From NCBI GenBank assembly GCA_020426125.1, contig JAGQQQ010000279.1, forward strand, positions 1-5,139: 5,139 bases of DNA, in the 5' to 3' direction. Shown here piece after piece: positions 1 to 5,125 of this stretch; the first letter of the stretch is position 1, and every line of letters starts with the position of its first letter. The translations under genes and the position numbers were made by a program. Below the pieces are notes generated by a model. The model did no database searches. It was not told the DNA's origin and saw only the letters and a program-made list of their open reading frames with translations. Source of the DNA: Planctomycetaceae bacterium (GTDB lineage: Bacteria > Planctomycetota > Planctomycetia > Planctomycetales > Planctomycetaceae).

Positions 1-75
1 CCAGGCGAGCCGGGGGGCATCAGCCCCCTGTCCCAACTGCGAGCAATTGACAAGCTGGACGATTTCTCCCAATAA
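1..75 (+). CDS. 3' end of an unidentified gene entering from the left edge (partial)
   Basis: The frame beginning at base 1 is open to a TAA at 73-75 and encodes 24 residues ending RAIDKLDDFSQ. Third codon positions are mostly G or C, as in the genes downstream, and the tail reads like an ordinary soluble C-terminus. It ends 35 bases before the next start on the same strand, so it could be the preceding operon member. No domain can be recognised in so short a piece. A competing frame (from base 2) is also open here and equally GC-rich at third positions, but it runs on into the following gene and reads as low-complexity Arg/Gly-rich protein, so I prefer this one. Moderate to low confidence. 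Confidence 0.45.
   Translation, partial: PGEPGGISPLSQLRAIDKLDDFSQ
11..30 (+). other. GC-rich hairpin near the left edge
   Basis: GGGGGC (13-18) and GCCCCC (23-28) pair perfectly around an ATCA loop. A G-T wobble (12/29) and a C-G pair (11/30) extend the stem to 8 bp. There is no T tract after it, so it is not a standard intrinsic terminator. It lies inside the presumed upstream coding tail and may simply reflect Gly/Pro codons. Confidence 0.3.
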
Positions 76-76
76 G
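47..76 (+). promoter_or_regulatory. Possible sigma70-type promoter before the membrane protein gene
   Basis: A perfect -35 hexamer TTGACA (47-52) is followed after 18 bases by AATAAG (71-76), which matches 4 of 6 positions of the -10 consensus. Initiation would fall near base 83, giving a leader of about 28 bases before the TTG start. The site overlaps the presumed end of the upstream gene, which weakens the call. If real, it would drive the membrane protein, moeA and lnt together. Confidence 0.25.
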
Positions 77-99
77 ACGATCCCACACGCCCAGTTGTC

Positions 100-103
100 G
101 GAG
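100..103 (+). promoter_or_regulatory. Ribosome binding site that decides a TTG start
   Basis: GGAG at 100-103 sits 7 bases before the TTG at 111. The frame has no ATG or GTG between its upstream stop (TGA at 48-50) and base 111, so this well-placed Shine-Dalgarno supports the rare TTG start. Confidence 0.55.
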
Positions 104-110
104 TCCGGAT

Positions 111-1016
111 TTGTCGGAAACCCTGCCATCCCCTGCACAAGAGCGTCCCGCCTCGAAGGTCTGGGCCGCGTTGTGGCTGTTGTTCGCCGTCTGGCTGCTG
201 TATCGGGCCGTTTTCGTGGGAGCAGGGTCCTCATATGTGACGGAACTCGACGGCCGCGCGGCCGCCGCCACCCATAATGACTTCATTGCGGGAACCGCCG
301 ACTTCAGTTGGCCCCGAACAATCGGGGTCTGGTGTGCGGCATTCCTGACGTTGGCGGTGTTTTCCTTCTTGTATCGCGATAACGCGATCTACAAGTTCGC
401 GGAGTCGTTGTTCGTCGGCGTCTCCGCCGCCTACTGGATGGTTGTCGGCTTCTGGACGGTGATCATCCCCAACCTGCTCGGCAAGATTTGGCCCGCCTGG
501 ATCCAGTCCTGGGCGATGCCGGGGATGTCGCCCGTCCGCGATGAAGACTGGTGGTTGTTCTTGATCCCGCTCATTCTGGGAGTGATGTTGCTTTGGCGAC
601 TCTCTCCACAAGGGGCCTGGATCGCCCGGTGGCCCCTAGCCTTCATTATCGGATCGACCGCCGGCATTCGTCTGGTGGGGTTCATTCAGGCCGACTTCCT
701 GAGCCAGATTCACAATACCATTGAGCCGGTCGTTGTGGTCGAGAACGGCCAGTTCCTGCTGGGACAAAGCATCAAAAACTTTCTGATCATCGTGTCGGTT
801 CTCGCAGCGACGGTCTACTTCTTCTTTTCCATCGAGCACAAAGGGGGCGTGGGTAAGATCTCGCAAGTGGGAGTGTGGGTCCTGATGGTCACCTTCGGCG
901 CCGCATTTGGTTACACAGTGATGGGCCGCATCGCCCTGCTCGCCATTCGCTTTGAGTTTCTCTTCGATGATTGGCTCTGGTTGATCGACCCCGCCGGCAA
1001 GCGGCTGGGGATGTGA
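111..1016 (+). CDS. Polytopic membrane protein of unknown function, about seven membrane segments
   Basis: This 301-residue protein is strongly hydrophobic. Likely membrane segments are near residues 17-36, 70-88, 96-121, 147-162, 174-194, 222-240 and 250-276. A short N-terminus with R12 and K16 just before the first segment favours a cytoplasmic N-terminus. A distinctive stretch at about 88-122 (YRDNAIYKFAESLFVGVSAA and the following WTVIIPNLL) and a C-terminal run GRIALLAIRFEFLFDDW (272-288) look like family signatures. I have a vague sense of seeing similar uncharacterised proteins in other bacteria, but I cannot name a family. No enzymatic motif, transporter signature or signal peptidase site is evident. 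The start is TTG at 111, supported by GGAG. The stop codon lies within the moeA ribosome binding region and moeA begins 8 bases later, so the two are probably co-translated. Function: unknown, an integral membrane protein expressed with moeA. Confidence 0.88.
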   Translation: MSETLPSPAQERPASKVWAALWLLFAVWLLYRAVFVGAGSSYVTELDGRAAAATHNDFIAGTADFSWPRTIGVWCAAFLTLAVFSFLYRDNAIYKFAESLFVGVSAAYWMVVGFWTVIIPNLLGKIWPAWIQSWAMPGMSPVRDEDWWLFLIPLILGVMLLWRLSPQGAWIARWPLAFIIGSTAGIRLVGFIQADFLSQIHNTIEPVVVVENGQFLLGQSIKNFLIIVSVLAATVYFFFSIEHKGGVGKISQVGVWVLMVTFGAAFGYTVMGRIALLAIRFEFLFDDWLWLIDPAGKRLGM

Positions 1017-1018
1017 GG
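1015..1018 (+). promoter_or_regulatory. moeA ribosome binding site overlapping the upstream stop codon
   Basis: GAGG at 1015-1018 lies 6 bases before the ATG at 1025 and overlaps the TGA (1014-1016) of the membrane protein gene. This fixes the moeA start at 1025 instead of an in-frame TTG at 971 and suggests translational coupling. Confidence 0.7.
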
Positions 1019-1024
1019 GACACC

Positions 1025-2284
1025 ATGCTCAGCGTCCACGAAGCGCTCCAAGTGATTCGTGACACGGTCACGCCGAGTCCTCCTCGGACACTGTCGCTGA
1101 CCGACGCTTGGGGAACCGTCCTCGCGCAAGACATCGTTAGTCGGGAGGATTCTCCCCCGTTCGATAAGTCAATGATGGACGGCTACGCCGTCCGAAAAGA
1201 AGACATCAGCGCCGAAGAAACCACGCTCGAAGTTGTCGATGAGGTGACGGCTGGGAACGTGTCTCAAACTAGACTGACCGCCGGACAGGCGATTCGGATC
1301 ATGACTGGGGCCCCCATTCCCGCTGGGGCGGATGCCGTCGTCCCCATCGAATGGACGGAGTCAACGAATTCCGCGAGTGTCTTAATCCGCCCCCAGCGAT
1401 CCGTTCATTCTGGGTTGAACATCATTCCCCGTGGCCAAGCCATGAAACAGGGGGAGACAGTCCTCGGAGCGGGGAGAACAATCCGTGCTCAGGAATTGGC
1501 TCTGCTCTCCGAGTTAGGCTGTGCGGAAATTGATGTGCGGCCGCGGCCCGTCATCGCCGTTCTCGCGACGGGCGATGAACTGGTCCCCGTCGACCAGACT
1601 CCCGGCCCCGGACAGATTCGCAATTCAAACGGCCTCATGCTCTCCGCACAGGTCGAACAGGCCGGAGGCATTCCTAAGTTTTTGGGCATCGCCCGCGACG
1701 AACGATCCGACCTGCGACAGAAAATTGAGAGTGGGCTGGAAGCGGACTTTCTCTGTCTGTCCGGCGGGGTCTCCGCCGGGAAACTGGATCTCGTGCCGTC
1801 GGAACTCGCGGCAGCCGGAGTTCGACAGGTCTTTCACAAGATTCAAATGAAACCGGGCAAACCGATCTGGTTCGGCATCCTTGAGCGGTCTTCTCTCTCG
1901 CCCTGTTACGTCTTTGGCCTCCCTGGAAACCCCGTCAGCAGCATGGTTTGCTTTGAGTTATTCGTACGAGATGCCCTTCGACGCTGGCAGGGGATGGATT
2001 CCAAGTCGCTCCTGCCGATGCGTGCCGTCTTACGCAGCGAATTCCGCTATGCGAGTGATCGTCCCGTTTACTGGCCTGCCCATCTTGCCGAGTTGAATGG
2101 ACAGTTGGTCGTCCATCCCGTGAACTGGAAGGGATCCAGCGATCTCCGTTCGGTCGCGGATGCCAATTGCAGCGTGGTCCTTCCCCCTGCGGAGGCGACT
2201 CTCCCGGCCGGATCTCTATTGGAGATTTTGCCTTGGGGCCTCACAATGGGAACAATGGATCAATTCACCCCGCACTTTGGGTGA
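1025..2284 (+). CDS. moeA: Molybdopterin molybdenumtransferase MoeA (molybdenum insertase)
   Basis: This 419-residue cytoplasmic protein inserts molybdate into adenylylated molybdopterin, the last step of molybdenum cofactor (Moco) assembly. Length matches E. coli MoeA (411). Family motifs appear in order: FDKSMMDGYAVR (46-57, Asp52 matching E. coli Asp59), RIMTGAPIPAGADAVV (91-106), ATGDEL (181-186, Glu185 matching Glu188), RDE with Asp225 (matching Asp228), LSGGVSAGKLD (245-255, Asp255 matching Asp259), KIQMKPGKP (272-280, the two lysines matching Lys275 and Lys279) and GLPGNPVSSM (298-307). The C-terminal barrel-like domain runs from about 330 to the end, including GSSDLRSVADANCSVVLP. The position equivalent to E. 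coli Asp142 (GED motif) is Ala139 (RGQAM), which is odd for an otherwise canonical protein. The start at 1025 is chosen for its GAGG; the 18-residue upstream extension lies inside the previous gene. Assignment is very secure; full activity is inferred. Confidence 0.97.
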   Translation: MLSVHEALQVIRDTVTPSPPRTLSLTDAWGTVLAQDIVSREDSPPFDKSMMDGYAVRKEDISAEETTLEVVDEVTAGNVSQTRLTAGQAIRIMTGAPIPAGADAVVPIEWTESTNSASVLIRPQRSVHSGLNIIPRGQAMKQGETVLGAGRTIRAQELALLSELGCAEIDVRPRPVIAVLATGDELVPVDQTPGPGQIRNSNGLMLSAQVEQAGGIPKFLGIARDERSDLRQKIESGLEADFLCLSGGVSAGKLDLVPSELAAAGVRQVFHKIQMKPGKPIWFGILERSSLSPCYVFGLPGNPVSSMVCFELFVRDALRRWQGMDSKSLLPMRAVLRSEFRYASDRPVYWPAHLAELNGQLVVHPVNWKGSSDLRSVADANCSVVLPPAEATLPAGSLLEILPWGLTMGTMDQFTPHFG

Positions 2285-2303
2285 GGAACGAGCGAGTCCT
2301 GCT

Positions 2304-2341
2304 GGGGTCATTCGTTCTTTGTGACGCCCCATTTGAATGAC
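2304..2341 (+). other. Alternative short stems between moeA and lnt
   Basis: GTCATTC (2307-2313) is the exact reverse complement of GAATGAC (2335-2341), giving a 7-bp stem that ends one base before the lnt ribosome binding site. The same left arm can instead pair as GGGG-TCA (2304-2310) with TGA-CG-CCCC (2322-2330, two bases bulged). A third option pairs GAACGA (2286-2291) with TCGTTC (2312-2317). Such pairings could tune lnt translation, but stems of this size can arise by chance. There is no T tract, so no terminator is called and read-through into lnt is expected. Confidence 0.3.
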
Positions 2342-2349
2342 GGAAAGAG
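2342..2349 (+). promoter_or_regulatory. lnt ribosome binding site
   Basis: The purine-rich GGAAAGAG at 2342-2349 lies 6 bases before the ATG at 2356. It supports this start over the in-frame ATG at 2407. Confidence 0.55.
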
Positions 2350-2355
2350 TCCGCC

Positions 2356-4215
2356 ATGAGTTCCCTGCTCACGGATGAGCCGCGCGTCGAGGACGCGACA
2401 TCCCCTATGAACACGTCCACGCGTCCCGATATCGGCACCATTATCTCGCGGGGCCGCAATGTCCGCCCCAACGGACTCGCCGGCTTATTGTTAAGCCTCG
2501 CGTCGGGGCTGTTCCTGTGGCTCGCCTTCACCCCGATGGACTGGGGCCCCGTGGCTTGGTTCGCGCTCGTGCCACTGCTGCTGTTGGTGCGAGTCCCAAA
2601 GCCAACGCGGTGGATGTATCGAGGCATCCTCGCGGGGAGTCTTGTCTTCTGGCTGGTGACACTGCAATGGATGCGGCTGGGCCACGCCACGATGTACTTT
2701 GCGCTGGCCGCACTCGCCTTTTATCTCGCATTGCTGACGATGCTGGTCATCGGTCTGAGCCGCGTGGCCGTGCATTCACTCAAGCTCCCGATGGTCCTCG
2801 CCGTCCCGATCTGCTGGACCGGCATCGAATACTTGCGGGGCCACCTGTTCACCGGGTTCTCGTGGTATCTGCTGGGGCACACGCAGCACAACTGGGTGGA
2901 GATCATCCAGGTCAGTGACCTGTTCGGGGGGTATGCCGTCAGCTTTCTCGTGGCTGCTGCCAATGCGGCGCTGGTGATGATGGTCCCCACCAAGTTCTTT
3001 GTGGACTGGCAACTCTGCTGGCCACAGGAAGCGGAGAGCCTCAACACGCCGAATCTCGCCCGTTCCAGAAAGGTGGCAGTGGCCGTCTCCCTGGGGTTGA
3101 TGATCACGGCACTCCTCTACGGCGGCTGGCGTCGCAGTTCCGGGGAATTCCCGATCGGGCCGCGCGTCAGCCTGATTCAAGGCAACTTCGTCGCCACGCT
3201 CGACCCCGCCAAACGGGCCCCCGCGAACGAAATCTTCATGACCCAATTCCATCTCACGGGGCAGACGGTCCCGTCTCAGCCAGACATCGTCGTCTGGCCG
3301 GAAGCAATGTTTCCGTATCCCATGTGGACCCATCAACCGGGTATGACGGACGAACAACTCGATGCCGTTGATTCCCGGTTTGATGCGAAGACCTGGAAGT
3401 CCCGCGCCTCGCAGGAGAAACTTGCGGAGATCGCCGACATGACCAACGCGGCGCTCGTGTTCGGGATCAACACATTTGAAGCGAAGGACAATTCGTCGAA
3501 AGTCTACAACTCCGCCGCGTTCGTTCAGCCGGGCATCGGGGTGACCGACCGGTACGATAAGATTCACCGTGTTCCCTTCGGCGAATACATCCCGTTGAAG
3601 TCTTGGATCCCCTTCATCAACAACGCCAAGGGGTATTCCGACTATGGGATCACGGCTGGCCGAGAGGTCCATGTCTTCAAAACCAAAGAGTGGCGCCTCC
3701 TCCCCATCGTCTGTTTTGAGGATACGGTGCCCCATCTCGTCCGCGATATGGTCGCCTCCGCACAAAAAGGGGGAAAGCCGCCGGTCGATCTCCTCGTCAA
3801 CATGACCAACGACGGCTGGTTTCACGGCTCCAGCGAACTCGACCAACATCTCATCACCGCGTCGTTCCGATGTATCGAAACCCGCACGCCGATGGTTCGA
3901 GCCGTCAACACCGGGATTTCAGCCGTCATCGATGGAGACGGCGTCGTCCGCGACCCACACCTGTTTATCGACCTCGACTCCGCACTCGCCGGCGAACCAC
4001 CACGCGAGGGAATTCGCGATCCGAAAACGGGGCGGTACCACAAACAACTCAACTGCGCTGTCGTCGATGATGTCCCGCTCGATCCTCGCTCCAGTCTGTA
4101 CGTGAAATGGGGCGACTGGTTCGCCGCCTCCTGCTTCGTCGTCTGTTTTCTGACCGCCCTCCGCGGAATCACGCGCCGACGAGAGCAAACGATCGTTTCC
4201 GCCGACGAAGTGTAG
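2356..4215 (+). CDS. lnt: Apolipoprotein N-acyltransferase (Lnt)
   Basis: Lnt is a cytoplasmic-membrane enzyme that moves an acyl chain from phospholipid to the N-terminal cysteine of apolipoproteins, completing their maturation. Membrane segments lie near residues 41-59, 66-80, 88-105, 112-135, 143-156, 189-210 and 238-256. The FTGFSWYLLGHTQHNW stretch (165-180) is typical of the family. A periplasmic nitrilase-type domain follows, with the triad Glu316 (WPE), Lys402 (DKIHRVPFGEYIP) and Cys453 (VCFE), corresponding to E. coli Glu267, Lys335 and Cys387. Next come NMTNDGWFHGSS (482-493), QHL (497-499) and VRAVNTGISAVIDGDG (514-529). A last hydrophobic segment is at 587-604. At 619 residues it is about 100 longer than the E. 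coli enzyme (512), with an N-terminal extension, about 18 extra residues between the Glu and the Lys, and a longer C-terminus. Phe454 replaces the usual Tyr after the catalytic Cys. It probably shares a transcript with moeA. Very secure. Confidence 0.97.
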   Translation: MSSLLTDEPRVEDATSPMNTSTRPDIGTIISRGRNVRPNGLAGLLLSLASGLFLWLAFTPMDWGPVAWFALVPLLLLVRVPKPTRWMYRGILAGSLVFWLVTLQWMRLGHATMYFALAALAFYLALLTMLVIGLSRVAVHSLKLPMVLAVPICWTGIEYLRGHLFTGFSWYLLGHTQHNWVEIIQVSDLFGGYAVSFLVAAANAALVMMVPTKFFVDWQLCWPQEAESLNTPNLARSRKVAVAVSLGLMITALLYGGWRRSSGEFPIGPRVSLIQGNFVATLDPAKRAPANEIFMTQFHLTGQTVPSQPDIVVWPEAMFPYPMWTHQPGMTDEQLDAVDSRFDAKTWKSRASQEKLAEIADMTNAALVFGINTFEAKDNSSKVYNSAAFVQPGIGVTDRYDKIHRVPFGEYIPLKSWIPFINNAKGYSDYGITAGREVHVFKTKEWRLLPIVCFEDTVPHLVRDMVASAQKGGKPPVDLLVNMTNDGWFHGSSELDQHLITASFRCIETRTPMVRAVNTGISAVIDGDGVVRDPHLFIDLDSALAGEPPREGIRDPKTGRYHKQLNCAVVDDVPLDPRSSLYVKWGDWFAASCFVVCFLTALRGITRRREQTIVSADEV

Positions 4216-4240
4216 TGGTCTCATTTGAGTGCGTCGGGTA

Positions 4241-4272
4241 GCAGGTGCGCTCCGCGAAGCGGAAGCCCCTGC
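4241..4272 (+). repeat. GC-rich imperfect hairpin, REP-like, 25 bases after lnt
   Basis: CCGC (4252-4255) and GCGG (4259-4262) pair around a GAA loop. The stem continues outward to GCAGG (4241-4245) with CCTGC (4268-4272), allowing bulges at 4246, 4248 and 4264, for about 13 pairs in all. It looks like a decayed long palindrome of the CTCCGCGAAGCGGA type that is often dispersed between genes. It could help end lnt transcription, but no T run follows, so it is not a clear intrinsic terminator. Confidence 0.5.
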
Positions 4273-4290
4273 GGACGGAAATTCTGTTGT

Positions 4291-4320
4291 TGAGCATTTC
4301 GTTTCGATCGCGAAAGCTCA
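4291..4320 (+). other. 10-bp hairpin with a single bulged base
   Basis: TGAGC (4291-4295) plus TTTCG (4297-4301) pairs with CGAAAGCTCA (4311-4320). Only A4296 is unpaired in the stem, and the loop is 9 bases. A second TTTCG in the loop (4302-4306) offers a shifted alternative. The stem is followed by TGTGCC, not a T tract, so it is not a standard terminator. It could be part of a structured RNA or a DNA palindrome. Confidence 0.5.
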
Positions 4321-4349
4321 TGTGCCGCGCGACGTTCCGCTGAAATCGA

Positions 4350-4378
4350 TTGACATCCTCTCTGGGATGGGACAGAAT
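4350..4378 (+). promoter_or_regulatory. Likely sigma70-type promoter for the thioredoxin-like gene
   Basis: A perfect TTGACA (4350-4355) is followed after the ideal 17 bases by CAGAAT (4373-4378), matching 4 of 6 positions of the -10 consensus. Downstream DNA is AT-rich (about 30% GC over 4381-4440). Initiation near 4385 would give a leader of about 80 bases. The -10 box lies inside motif copy 2 (4371-4382), so a protein bound to that motif would block the promoter. A weaker TATACA (4404-4409) lacks a good partner -35. Confidence 0.45.
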
Positions 4379-4423
4379 TTCCATTAAACAATGTTTATGG
4401 TTTTATACAGAAGAAATTCTGTC
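4371..4423 (+). repeat. 11-bp perfect inverted repeat B (motif copies 2 and 3)
   Basis: GACAGAATTTC (4371-4381) is the exact reverse complement of GAAATTCTGTC (4413-4423), with 31 bases between. Copy 2 is shared with inverted repeat A, so copies 1 and 3 compete for it. All three copies share the core GAAATTCTGT, with orientation forward, reverse, forward. The arm spacing (42 bases between equivalent edges) is close to four helical turns, as expected for operator half-sites. Confidence 0.55.
4381..4400 (+). promoter_or_regulatory. Palindrome at the predicted transcription start, possible operator
   Basis: TAAACA (4385-4390) and TGTTTA (4392-4397) are perfectly complementary around A4391. The symmetry extends to CCA/TGG (4381-4383 and 4398-4400) with one extra T. 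It sits in the loop of inverted repeat B and over the predicted start site of the thioredoxin-like gene. This would suit a dimeric repressor, though the regulator is unknown. Confidence 0.4.
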
Positions 4424-4465
4424 TAATTTAAGTTCGTCGCCCACGGGATATGCCCCCACACATCA

Positions 4466-4978
4466 ATGAATGAATCGCTATCCCAATTACCATCGTCCGG
4501 CAACTCTGAACCACCGCCGGACCGAAAGAGAGTATTCCATTTCTGGCGATGCTTCTGGCTGACATTCCTTGTTGTCTCACTTGCGTACGCTTGGTACAGC
4601 TTCTACGTCCCCACCAATAGCATCGCTTGGGCTGACAACTACACTTCGGCTCAGCAACAGGCAGCAGACTCTGGCAAACCGATCATCCTCTACTTTACCG
4701 GCGAGTGGTGTGTTCCCTGCCGGGTAATGAAACGCCAAGTGTGGGCTGATGAAGAGGTGAAGACATCGGTCAACGCACAGTTCATCCCCGTGGCAGTTGA
4801 TGTGGATAACCCAGACGATGCTGCGGTGTTGGCCCGTTACAACGTCCGCGGCGCACCAGTCACGATCATTACCGATCCACAAGGAAATGCTTTGCGATGG
4901 CGAGTTGGAGGAATCGGTAAATCTGAATTCCTCGAATTCCTTAGCGCGCCCAATCCATCCGCCACAAAAGACTTGTGA
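4466..4978 (+). CDS. Membrane-anchored thioredoxin-like protein with a WCVPC active site
   Basis: This 170-residue protein has a polar N-terminus (1-25, ending in basic RKR at 20-22), one membrane segment (about 27-47) and a thioredoxin-fold domain (about 55-160). The positive residues before the segment predict that the domain faces the periplasm. Active-site motif GEWCVPC (79-85) carries the redox cysteines 82 and 85. KPIILYFTGEWC and the following VWADEEV are typical of the DsbD C-terminal-like branch, and RGAPVT (128-133) supplies the conserved cis-proline Pro131. It probably reduces or exchanges disulfides of envelope proteins; partner and substrate are unknown. The ATG at 4466 is the only start that keeps the membrane segment, since an in-frame TAA lies at 4424-4426. 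No convincing Shine-Dalgarno is visible. GC is about 53% in sampled lines, against 60-70% in lnt, so it may have a different history from the operon upstream. Confidence 0.9.
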   Translation: MNESLSQLPSSGNSEPPPDRKRVFHFWRCFWLTFLVVSLAYAWYSFYVPTNSIAWADNYTSAQQQAADSGKPIILYFTGEWCVPCRVMKRQVWADEEVKTSVNAQFIPVAVDVDNPDDAAVLARYNVRGAPVTIITDPQGNALRWRVGGIGKSEFLEFLSAPNPSATKDL

Positions 4979-5027
4979 TGCCAAACAGCTGGGCAGCCGT
5001 CTCACCACTGAAGTGTCGGCGGGGTGG

Positions 5028-5093
5028 CTGGGGTCAGGTTGTCAAGAATGTGCGATGGCTTGAAATTGGACGTCAATGACAACCTGCCCCCAG
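5028..5093 (+). repeat. Strong inverted repeat just after the thioredoxin-like gene, REP-like
   Basis: CTGGGGTCAGGTTGTCA (5028-5044) pairs with TGACAACCTGCCCCCAG (5077-5093) at 16 of 17 positions; the only mismatch is T5034 against C5087. The loop is 32 bases. A stem this long is far beyond chance and could stop transcripts or protect their 3' ends, although no T tract follows. The GGGGTCAGG-type arm resembles, from memory, palindromes found near REP-associated tyrosine transposase genes; no such transposase is in the window. Confidence 0.7.
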
Positions 5094-5125
5094 TGGGATG
5101 AACCGGGCAAGACATTCTGGGGGCA
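5085..5125 (+). repeat. Second, overlapping inverted repeat using the same right arm
   Basis: TGCCCCCAG (5085-5093) is the exact reverse complement of CTGGGGGCA (5117-5125), with 23 bases between. Forward, reverse and forward copies of the CTGGGG(G/T)CA end therefore follow one another (5028, 5093 reversed, 5117), like units of a composite intergenic repeat that may continue past the right edge. Confidence 0.5.

Larger units (their letters stand above)
4277..4382 (+). repeat. 11-bp perfect inverted repeat A (motif copies 1 and 2)
   Basis: GGAAATTCTGT (4277-4287) is the exact reverse complement of ACAGAATTTCC (4372-4382). The arms are 84 bases apart and enclose a bulged hairpin (4291-4320), an AATCGATT palindrome (4344-4351) and a small CATCC/GGATG stem (4354-4358 with 4365-4369). 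If transcribed, the whole would form a multi-branched fold. No flanking target-site duplication is visible, so a small mobile element is not supported. Confidence 0.55.

Noticed and set aside
47..277. 76-codon + strand frame starting with TTG
   Set aside because: It overlaps the start of the membrane protein gene, and its product is an Arg-rich low-complexity sequence. It is not needed once the frames at 1-75 and 111-1016 are accepted.
971..1024. In-frame TTG that would extend MoeA by 18 residues
   Set aside because: It lies inside the membrane protein gene, has no family match (MoeA normally starts near LSVHEAL), and the ATG at 1025 has a well-spaced GAGG.
2407..2409. Alternative in-frame ATG start for lnt
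   Set aside because: The ATG at 2356 has a purine-rich ribosome binding site 6 bases upstream and the one at 2407 does not. The first 17 residues are not conserved-looking, so some doubt remains.
2776..3849. Long open frame on the minus strand (357 codons)
   Set aside because: It lies opposite lnt, whose catalytic and membrane motifs are intact. The minus-strand product is rich in Arg, Asp, Gly and His without motifs, which is typical of an antisense frame in GC-rich DNA.
4277..4382. MITE or insertion sequence bounded by the 11-bp inverted repeats
   Set aside because: No target-site duplication is visible on either side, there is no transposase, and the right end pairs equally well with a third copy outside the interval.
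4921..4941. Direct repeat GAATTCCT-C-GAATTCCT inside the thioredoxin-like gene
   Set aside because: It encodes the repeated residues EFLEFL in the last helix of the fold and is best explained by protein sequence.
4978..5079. 33-codon frame overlapping the thioredoxin-like stop (TGATG)
   Set aside because: The overlap looks like translational coupling, but the frame ends within the right arm of the inverted repeat and encodes no recognisable sequence. It is more likely fortuitous.
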